Source: Streptomyces beigongshangae (lineage in GTDB: Bacteria; Actinomycetota; Actinomycetes; Streptomycetales; Streptomycetaceae). From it: a stretch of DNA of 64,000 nucleotides. Of the stretch, positions 58,436-64,000 are shown piece after piece; position 1 is the first letter of the stretch, and each line of letters begins with the position of its first letter. The position numbers were made by a program, and so were the translations under genes. The stretch lies in assembly GCF_019710745.1 (NCBI RefSeq), contig NZ_JAHKJW010000032.1, forward strand, positions 27,540 to 91,539. The letters run 5' to 3'. The notes beneath the pieces were generated by a model. The model searched no databases and was not told where the DNA came from. It saw nothing but the letters and a program-made list of their open reading frames with translations.

Positions 58436-59220
58436 GCGCGGCATCCTTCACCGGCGGCGCGGCGGACGCCTGGCTGAACGGGCTGGGCGGGCTGCGCGAG
58501 GCCGTGCGGCAGGAGCTGGTGGCCCGGCAGCTCGACGAGCAGATAGCCGGACGGTTCCCGGTGGGGCAGCGGCTGCGCGTGCTCGACGTGGGCATGGGCC
58601 AGGGCACGCAGGCCCTGCGGCTGGCCCGGGCCGGGCACCAGGTGACCGGGATCGAGCAGGACTCCACGATGATCTCCGTGGCCCGTGAGTCCCTCTCCGC
58701 CGAACCGGAGGGCATCCGAGGCCGGGTACGGATCGTCGAGGGCGACGGACGGGACACCGGCGTCCACTTCCTGCCCGGCAGCTTCGACGTGGTGCTGTGC
58801 CACGGCGTGCTCATGTACGTCGAGGAGCCGGACGCGCTGCTCGCGGGTCTCGCCCGGATGCTGGCCCACGGCGGGCTGCTGTCCCTGCTGGTGCGCAACG
58901 CCGACGCGCTGGCCATGCGGCCGGGGCTGGCCGGCGACTGGCCGGGAGCGCTGGCCTCGTTCGACACCGACGCGTACCGGAACCGGCTCGGACTCGACGT
59001 CCGCGCCGACCGGCTCGACACCCTCACCGGCACGCTGGCCGGGATCGGGGCACCGCTGCACGCCTGGTACGGGGTGCGGGTCTTCACGGACACGGCCGCC
59101 GACGACGCGGCGCTGCCGGACGACGTGGACGTCCTGCTGGCCGCCGAGGAGCGGGCCGGGCGGACGGACCCCTACCGCCGGGTGGCGGCACTGCTGCACC
59201 TGTGCGGCGTACGCGGCTGA
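58432..59220 (+). CDS. SAM-dependent methyltransferase with apparent CTG start
   Basis: 262 residues if translation begins at the CTG at 58432. The class I methyltransferase core is LDVGMGQGTQALRLARAG (SAM-binding glycine loop), EGDGRD (acidic loop) and VLCHGVLMYVEEPDALL. The frame opens directly after the DUF3043 stop, overlapping as CTGA where a GTGA coupling would be usual. No ATG, GTG or TTG occurs in frame between the stop and codon 24, the GTG at 58501. The substrate is unknown. It shares the transcript of the DUF3043 gene. Confidence 0.78.
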   Translation: MSAASFTGGAADAWLNGLGGLREAVRQELVARQLDEQIAGRFPVGQRLRVLDVGMGQGTQALRLARAGHQVTGIEQDSTMISVARESLSAEPEGIRGRVRIVEGDGRDTGVHFLPGSFDVVLCHGVLMYVEEPDALLAGLARMLAHGGLLSLLVRNADALAMRPGLAGDWPGALASFDTDAYRNRLGLDVRADRLDTLTGTLAGIGAPLHAWYGVRVFTDTAADDAALPDDVDVLLAAEERAGRTDPYRRVAALLHLCGVRG

Positions 59221-59328
59221 GGACGCGGCGTACCCGACCGGACGGCGCGGGGCCGCGGCCTCCGTACGGCCGCGGCCCCTCGCACGTCTCACCCGTCCCA
59301 CACGTCATCACCCGTACGGGCAGGGGGT

Positions 59329-59541
59329 CTAGGACTCCTCGGGGTGCAGGCTCATCGGGCCGTAGACCTCCGTGGCGTCCTCGAAGATCCGGACCTGGTC
59401 CGCTCCCCCTTCGGCCAGCTCCTTCCAGTGCTCGCCGAGCCAGGACTCCGCGTCGCCCTGGGTGGTGAACTCCTCGGGCTGGACCGCCGGCTGGACTTCC
59501 GTCCCGTCGGCCTTCTCGAACCGCCACGTCCATGCCGCCAT
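59329..59541 (-). CDS. Small hypothetical protein (70 aa)
   Basis: 70 residues with GGGAGG upstream of the ATG. The pattern MAAWTWRFEKADGTEV, TQGDAESWLGEHW and ELAEGGADQVRIFED suggests a compact beta-alpha-beta fold, acidic, with conserved-looking tryptophans. It has no membrane segment. Function unknown; it is conserved in Streptomyces as I recall. Confidence 0.68.
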   Translation of the reverse strand: MAAWTWRFEKADGTEVQPAVQPEEFTTQGDAESWLGEHWKELAEGGADQVRIFEDATEVYGPMSLHPEES

Positions 59542-59604
59542 GTCAGCCTCCCAGAAATACCCAGCAAGATCGGGCTACTGCCGTCAGCCTAGGCGCTGCG
59601 TCAA

Positions 59605-59637
59605 TCGTCCGGTGCTCGTCCGGTACTCGTCCGGTGT
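59605..59637. promoter_or_regulatory. Three direct repeats, 11-bp period, upstream of cobU
   Basis: TCGTCCGGT recurs at 59605, 59616 and 59627 with exact 11-bp spacing, about 70-100 bases before the cobU-fusion start. The helical phasing is that of an operator for a dimeric or OmpR-like regulator. Confidence 0.4.
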
Positions 59638-59706
59638 CCTGAGGAGGTGGCTCCTTGTGCACCCCCTGGCGGGCACGAGCCGCGCCGGCACGGAAAAATC
59701 ACCTCC

Positions 59707-60906
59707 GTGGACGTGACTCTGCTTGGTACCGGCGGGCCGCTGGGACTGCCCCGGCCCGATTGTTCGTGCGCCGTCTGCGCGGTGGCGCTCGGTGCGGCCT
59801 CCCGGGCCGCCACCGCCCTGCTGGTGGACGGGGTGCTGCTCCTCGACCTGACGCCCGGCGCGGTCTTCGCGGCGGCGCGGGCCGGGCGTTCCCTGAGCGG
59901 GGTGCGGCAGGTGCTGCTCTCGCATCCGCACGACGGGCCCGCCGTGGAGGTGCCCGCCGGTCTGCCGCAGCCGGGGCGCGTGCCGGACGGGCAGGAGCTG
60001 ACGCTGCTGACGGGCCACCGGGTGCGGGCGCTGGCGACGGACGCCCCGGGCACCGGGTACGCGGTCACCGGCCCGGACGGTCTGCGGCTGCTCTACCTGC
60101 CGCCCGGCGCGGCCCCCGCGGGTCCGGACGAGACGGGCGGGACGTACGACATGGTGGTCGCCGATGTCGTCGGGCGGCCCGACGCGCTGGCCCGGCTGCG
60201 GCTGGCGGGTGCGGTCGGACCGGCGACCGACGTCCTCGCGGTGCACCTCGACCACGACGTCCCGCCGGGCCGGGAGCTGCGCCGGCGCCTCGCGGCCGCG
60301 GGGGCCCGGGCGGTGCCGGACGGCACGACGTCCACCGTCGGGGTGTACGAGGACGTGCCCGACGTGCCGCGCCGCACACTGGTGCTCGGCGGGGCCCGCT
60401 CCGGCAAGTCGGTGGAGGCGGAGCGGCGGCTGGAGTCCTTCCCGGACGTGCTGTACGTGGCGACGGGCGGGACGCGGAACGGGGACGGCGAGTGGGCGGC
60501 GCGGGTGCACGCGCACCGTGAGCGGCGCCCCGGCTCCTGGCGTACCGCCGAGACCTGCGACCTCGTACCGGTTCTCGCGGAGGACGGGCCGCCGGTGCTG
60601 ATCGACTGCCTCTCCCTGTGGCTGACGGACGCGATGGACTCCGTGCGCGCGTGGGACGACGACGAGTGGGCCGGCGGCGGTGAACGCGCGCTGCGGGCGC
60701 GCGTCGGGGAACTGACGGCCGCCGTCCGCGCCTCCCGCCGCACGGTGGTCGCCGTCTCCAACGAGGTCGGCTCCGGCATCGTCCCCGCCACCCCCTCGGG
60801 CCGCCGCTACCGCGACGAGCTCGGCCGCCTCAACACGGCCTTCGCGACCGAGTGCGAGCACGTCCTGCTGGTGGTGGCGGGGCAGGCACTCGCCCTGAAG
60901 GGCTGA
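59707..60906 (+). CDS. cobU: Adenosylcobinamide kinase/guanylyltransferase with N-terminal MBL-like domain
   Basis: 399 residues from the GTG at 59707. Residues 1-~220 resemble a metallo-beta-lactamase-fold hydrolase of the PhnP/PqqB type (LLGTGGPLGLPRPDCSCAVC), but the metal motif is reduced to SHPHDGPA (His73, His75, Asp76). Residues ~222-399 are CobU: P-loop GGARSGKS (228-235), VATGGTRNGD, DCLSLWLTD and SNEVGSGIVP. CobU phosphorylates adenosylcobinamide and adds GMP. cobT and cobS follow 1.2 kb on, after a divergent methyltransferase gene. Confidence 0.9.
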   Translation: MDVTLLGTGGPLGLPRPDCSCAVCAVALGAASRAATALLVDGVLLLDLTPGAVFAAARAGRSLSGVRQVLLSHPHDGPAVEVPAGLPQPGRVPDGQELTLLTGHRVRALATDAPGTGYAVTGPDGLRLLYLPPGAAPAGPDETGGTYDMVVADVVGRPDALARLRLAGAVGPATDVLAVHLDHDVPPGRELRRRLAAAGARAVPDGTTSTVGVYEDVPDVPRRTLVLGGARSGKSVEAERRLESFPDVLYVATGGTRNGDGEWAARVHAHRERRPGSWRTAETCDLVPVLAEDGPPVLIDCLSLWLTDAMDSVRAWDDDEWAGGGERALRARVGELTAAVRASRRTVVAVSNEVGSGIVPATPSGRRYRDELGRLNTAFATECEHVLLVVAGQALALKG

Positions 60907-60937
60907 GCCCGGACCGAAAGGAACCAGAAGAGCCGGA

Positions 60938-60970
60938 AAGGGCTGGAAGGGCTGGAAGGGCTGGAAGGGC
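60938..60970. repeat. 9-bp tandem repeat between convergent genes
   Basis: AAGGGCTGG occurs three times in succession (60938-60964) and partly a fourth time, between the cobU fusion and the convergent methyltransferase gene. No function is apparent. Confidence 0.75.
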
Positions 60971-60997
60971 CAGAAGAGTTGGAGACGACTGGCCGGG

Positions 60998-61963
60998 TCA
61001 GCGGCAGGATGTCGCTCGGGCGTCCGTGCAGGCGTCCGCGCGGGGGTTCTTGCGGGCGATGATCCGGTACGCGTCCGAGAAGCGGGCGCGGCGCAGGAGC
61101 GGCGCCAGGGCGCCGGTCGGGTCGTACGGGACATGCGGTTCGCGGCGGCCGGTGGAGACGACCGAGCAGCCCAGCGCGTCGAGTTCGGCGAGCAGGTTGC
61201 GCAGCGGCATGAGGTGCAGGTGCTGCGGCCGGCAGCAGGACACCCACCGCTTGCCCAGCAGCGCGCCGAACGGGCGGTCCGGGTCCGGGGCCTCGACGAG
61301 CAGGTGCCCGCCCGGACGCAGTACGGCGAGCGCGGCGCGCAGTTCCTCGCGGGGGTCGGGGCTGTGCTCCAGGTGGTGGAACATGCTGACCACGTCGTAG
61401 CGGGCGCGCAGCCGCCCGGCCAGGTCGGGCAGCCGGCCGCGGTGCGCCTCCTCCACCCGGCCCGCGGTCCGGGCCCGCTCGACCCGCGCGGTGGGGTCGG
61501 TCCCGTCGAAGGACGTGTACGTGAACAGCTCCTTGGCCGCCTCGGGGAAGTGGCCGTGTCCGGTGCCGACGTCCAGCCAGCTCTCCGGCTCGGGGAACGG
61601 GAGCATGGCGCGGGCCGCGGCCCGGTGGCGCCGGTCCTGGTTCTCGTGGGAGCCCCGGTGCCGGAAGGCGAGGCCCTCGGTGGTCGGGCGGGGGTTCCGG
61701 AAGGCGTGGGCGCAGTCCTCGCACTCGTCGAGGACGGAGGTGCCGGGTCTGTGCCGGAGGAGGTCCGGGGTGCGCGGCCGGGTGCGCAGCCGTCCCGAGC
61801 CGCACCAGGGGCAGTCGGGTCTGCGCGGCTCGTGGAGGCGGTCGGTGCCCACGGTCGGCTCGCCCGGTTGCACGGCGCGGCGCCGGGACTGGGATTGGGG
61901 CTGGCACTGGGGCTGGGGCTGGGATTGGGGATGGGGCTGGGGCTGGACGGGTGTGGGGGGCAT
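60998..61963 (-). CDS. Class I SAM-dependent methyltransferase with Cys-rich zinc module
   Basis: 321 residues from an ATG with AGGAGC upstream. The first ~25 residues are Pro/Gln/Ser repeats (coded by a hexamer-like repeat at 61885-61950). Then comes CPWCGSG...LDECEDC, two CxxC pairs for a zinc ion, followed by the methyltransferase core: WLDVGTGHGHFPEAA, MFHHLEHSPDP and GGHLLVEAP. Such CxxC-methyltransferase proteins often modify sugars or lipids in surface glycans or natural products. The acceptor here is unknown. It diverges from cobT. Confidence 0.82.
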   Translation of the reverse strand: MPPTPVQPQPHPQSQPQPQCQPQSQSRRRAVQPGEPTVGTDRLHEPRRPDCPWCGSGRLRTRPRTPDLLRHRPGTSVLDECEDCAHAFRNPRPTTEGLAFRHRGSHENQDRRHRAAARAMLPFPEPESWLDVGTGHGHFPEAAKELFTYTSFDGTDPTARVERARTAGRVEEAHRGRLPDLAGRLRARYDVVSMFHHLEHSPDPREELRAALAVLRPGGHLLVEAPDPDRPFGALLGKRWVSCCRPQHLHLMPLRNLLAELDALGCSVVSTGRREPHVPYDPTGALAPLLRRARFSDAYRIIARKNPRADACTDARATSCR

Positions 61964-62163
61964 GGTCTGTCTGCTCCTGCCGGTCCGACGGTGTAGAAAC
62001 CTGTGGAAGGTGATATGAGCCGTCACCAACCGATACAAACCGGTATGACAATTCATCGCGCACCGGAAGGCACGGGAGGGCGGTCCCCGGCGCGAGGACC
62101 CCGTCCGGCGCACTGACCGCCCGTCAGGATCCCGGCCGGACCGCTGCCGGTACTGTTCGGCGA

Positions 62164-63210
62164 ATGAGCTCGCTTAATCTCGACGACTTCACCGATCTGA
62201 TCGAGCGCCCCGACGGCGGCGTACGCCGTGACGCGGAGGCGCGCCGGGAGCGCCAGATCGTGCCGCCGGGAGCACTGGGGCGCCTCGACGAACTCGGTGA
62301 GTGGCTGGCGGCCGCGCAGGCGGCCGTACCGGTGCGGGCGATCGAGCGTCCGCGCGTGGTGCTGTTCGCCGGGGACCACGGGGTCGCCGGGCTGGGGGTG
62401 TCGGCGCGGCCGGCCGGGAGCGCCGAAGACCTGGTGCGCTCCGTGCTGGACGGCTCCAGCCCCGTGGCGGTACTGGCCCGGCGGCTCGGGGTGCCCGTGC
62501 GGGTGGTGGACATGGCGCTCGACTGCGAGCCCGGGAGCCTGCCGGACGAGGTCGTACGGCACCGGGTGCGGCGTGGGTCCGGGCGGATCGACGTGGAGGA
62601 CGCGCTGTCCCCGGAGGAGGCGGAGGCCGCCTTCCGGGCGGGGGTCGCCGTCGCGGACGAGGAGGCGGACGCCGGGACCGACCTCGTCGTGCTCGGGGAC
62701 GTGAGCGTCGGCGGGACGACCGCGGCGGCGGTGCTGGTCGCCGCGCTGTGCGGGACCGACGCGTCGGTGGTGACCGGGCGCGGGGGGCGGGCCATCGACG
62801 ACCTCGCCTGGATGCGCAAGTGCGCGGCGGTCCGTGACGCCCTGCGTCGTGCCCGGCCCGTCCTCGGGGACCAGTTGCAGTTGCTCGCGACGGTGGGCGG
62901 GGCCGATCTCGCCGCGATCACCGGGTTCCTGCTGCAGAGCGCCGTGCGCAAGACGCCGGTGGTGCTGGACGGAGTCGTGTCCGCGGCCTGTGCGCTGGTC
63001 GGGCAGCGGGTCGCCTTCCGGGCACCGGACTGGTGGCTGGCCGGGCAGGCCAGTGGGGAGCCGGCGCAGGCGAAGGCGTTCGACCGGATGGCGCTCGAAC
63101 CGCTGCTCTCCCACGGGGTGACGGTCGGGGAGGGGGCGGGGGCGTTGCTCGCGCTGCCGTTGGTGCAGGCCGCGGCGGCGTTGGCGGCGGAGCTGCCGGA
63201 GTCCGCCTGA
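62164..63210 (+). CDS. cobT: Nicotinate-nucleotide-dimethylbenzimidazole phosphoribosyltransferase
   Basis: 348 residues. Conserved segments: LGRLDELGEWLA, VVLFAGDHGVAG, GDVSVGGTTAAAVLVAAL and VGGADLAAITGFLLQSA. The catalytic Glu is Glu323 in HGVTVGEGAGAL, with Ala where many homologues have Thr. It makes alpha-ribazole 5'-phosphate for the lower ligand of cobalamin. No clear ribosome site precedes the ATG. An eight-copy 9-bp repeat starts directly at the stop codon. Confidence 0.94.
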   Translation: MSSLNLDDFTDLIERPDGGVRRDAEARRERQIVPPGALGRLDELGEWLAAAQAAVPVRAIERPRVVLFAGDHGVAGLGVSARPAGSAEDLVRSVLDGSSPVAVLARRLGVPVRVVDMALDCEPGSLPDEVVRHRVRRGSGRIDVEDALSPEEAEAAFRAGVAVADEEADAGTDLVVLGDVSVGGTTAAAVLVAALCGTDASVVTGRGGRAIDDLAWMRKCAAVRDALRRARPVLGDQLQLLATVGGADLAAITGFLLQSAVRKTPVVLDGVVSAACALVGQRVAFRAPDWWLAGQASGEPAQAKAFDRMALEPLLSHGVTVGEGAGALLALPLVQAAAALAAELPESA

Positions 63211-63288
63211 TCCGGTGGATCCGGTGGATCCGGTGGATCCGGTGGATCCGGTGGATCCGGTGGATCCGGTGGATCCGGTGGATCCGGT
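63211..63288. repeat. 9-bp tandem repeat, eight copies plus a partial one
   Basis: TCCGGTGGA is repeated eight times exactly from 63211 to 63282, followed by TCCGGT. It starts on the base after the cobT TGA. Every unit contains or completes a GGATCC site. It is a variable-number candidate, not coding in the cobT frame. Confidence 0.95.
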
Positions 63289-63291
63289 TCA

Positions 63292-63390
63292 TCGCGCAGT
63301 TCCCCGCGCCCCTGGAAAGCCGGGCCCGGCTTATGGGTGCGGGCGAGTGGGGGTTGCTCACGCGGTTCCCCGCGCCCCTGAGGGGCGGGG
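63292..63390. repeat. Dispersed repeat, copy 8 (two tandem half elements)
   Basis: TCGCGCAGTTCCCCGCGCCC at 63292-63311 and the variant CGCGGTTCCCCGCGCCCCTG at 63361-63380 both match one arm of the dispersed family. They lie in the gap between cobT and cobS. Confidence 0.65.
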
Positions 63391-63409
63391 TGGCCGGTAG
63401 TCTGCGGTG

Positions 63410-64000
63410 GTGTCCGTGCCTTCCCCGCCGCCCGAGCCTCCTCCCGTGACGTCCGGGGGCCGCGGGGCGTCGTGGGGCGACGGGCTGCGTTTTGCCTTCG
63501 GGACGCTCACCGTGCTTCCCGTCGCGGTGCGCCGCTGGGACCGGACGGCCGCGCGCTCCGGGATGTCGGCCGCGCCCGTCGCCGGGCTGGCCGTGGGTCT
63601 CCTCGCCGCCGCGGCGGGCCTGCTCCTGCTGGTGTGCGGGGCGAGCCCGCTCCTCGCGGCCGTGGCGAGTGCCGCCGTGCCCGCAGTCCTGACCCGCGGC
63701 CTCCACCTCGACGGCCTCGCCGACACCGCCGACGGCCTCGGCAGCGGCAGGCCCGCCGAGGACGCGCTGCGCATCATGAAGCAGTCGGACATCGGCCCGT
63801 TCGGGGTCATCACCCTGCTCTTCGTACTGCTGGCCCAGGTGGCGGCGCTCTCCCAGGCGTACGGGGCCTCCTGGACCCGGGGCGCCCTCGCGGCCGTCGT
63901 GTCGGCGGCCGCCGCCCGGCTCGCGCTCACCCTGGCCGCCCGCACGGGGGTGCCGCCCGCGCGGCCCGAGGGGCTGGGCGCCGCGGTCGCGGGCACGGTC
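63410..64000 (+). CDS. cobS: Adenosylcobinamide-GDP ribazoletransferase (cobalamin synthase), 3' partial
   Basis: The frame is open from a GTG at 63410 (or 63407) to the end of the window, 197 codons. A Pro-rich leader precedes LRFAFGTLTVLPV, the typical first segment. The signature LTRGLHLDGLADTADGLG and KQSDIGPFGV provide the Asp-rich Mg/substrate site of CobS. Several membrane helices are visible. It joins adenosylcobinamide-GDP and alpha-ribazole at the membrane, the last step of cobalamin assembly. It completes the cobU-cobT-cobS set. Confidence 0.92.
   Translation, partial: MSVPSPPPEPPPVTSGGRGASWGDGLRFAFGTLTVLPVAVRRWDRTAARSGMSAAPVAGLAVGLLAAAAGLLLLVCGASPLLAAVASAAVPAVLTRGLHLDGLADTADGLGSGRPAEDALRIMKQSDIGPFGVITLLFVLLAQVAALSQAYGASWTRGALAAVVSAAAARLALTLAARTGVPPARPEGLGAAVAGTV

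Noticed and set aside
59647..59706. Upstream GTG start for the cobU fusion, next to GAGGAG
   Set aside because: GAGGAG abuts that GTG with no spacing, and the conserved domain starts at 59707.
59541..59707. Cobalamin riboswitch before the cobU fusion
   Set aside because: The gap is only 165 bases and lacks the B12-box; only direct repeats are seen.
63211..63288. CRISPR array
   Set aside because: The 9-bp units are contiguous without spacers, so this is a simple tandem repeat.

Overview
The window is chromosomal DNA of a Streptomyces (or a very close actinomycete). It is very GC-rich, codons end almost always in G or C, GTG/TTG starts are common, and the gene set is Streptomyces core: ROK glucokinase with a zinc motif, a qcrCAB-ctaCDEF respiratory block, WhiJ-type HTH/DUF397 genes, DUF3043, PspAA/PspA and cob genes. 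From memory the order matches the S. coelicolor block SCO2117-SCO2175 closely; this was not checked by search. No tRNA, rRNA, CRISPR array, insertion sequence or prophage was recognised. The left end cuts a gene and the right end cuts cobS.

Layout. 1-9.4 kb: the end of an anthranilate-synthase/PhzE-type fusion, a phosphofructokinase carrying PPi-type signature residues, a MacRS-type two-component pair, an acyltransferase, an esterase and a membrane-protein gene, an EEP-family phosphatase and glucokinase. 9.4-24.2 kb: DUF5304-like, ArsA-like ATPase with a degraded P-loop, SRPBCC, metallophosphoesterase, acyl-CoA ligase, PimB-like mannosyltransferase, a polytopic glycosyltransferase-like protein, a lipoprotein metallopeptidase, two NlpC/P60 paralogues, NYN-domain protein, rhomboid protease and a RAM-domain protein. 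24.3-31.5 kb: an OmpR-type two-component module with a small acidic exported protein, SLC13 permease and glycerate kinase, then a SufS-like cysteine desulfurase behind a SAM-IV riboswitch and a six-codon upstream ORF. 31.6-42.3 kb: trpD and the aerobic respiratory chain (qcrCAB, ctaE, ctaCDF), interrupted by a receiver-like gene and an L,D-transpeptidase lipoprotein. 42.7-50.8 kb: cysteine desulfurase-TusA fusion, adenosine-kinase-like gene, a large exported protein, erpA, nadA and a WhiJ-like cluster. 50.9-64 kb: RND efflux permease with a NarL-type two-component pair, PspAA/PspA, DUF3043, methyltransferases and the cobU-cobT-cobS cobinamide branch.

How the genes work together. The respiratory genes form translationally coupled units (ATGA or GTGA overlaps) read leftward and closed by strong hairpin terminators. 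Sulfur and Fe-S supply recurs: a SAM-controlled desulfurase, a desulfurase-TusA fusion, erpA, and the Fe-S enzyme NadA. The most interesting regulatory observation is a near-identical composite motif lying exactly 60 bp upstream of the chosen start codons of two genes that flank one two-component pair. It suggests a small sensor-regulator-transporter-kinase module, perhaps for glycerate or another small carboxylate. A dispersed palindromic repeat with core GCGCGGGGAACTGCGCGA occurs at eight intergenic loci, mostly at gene 3' ends.
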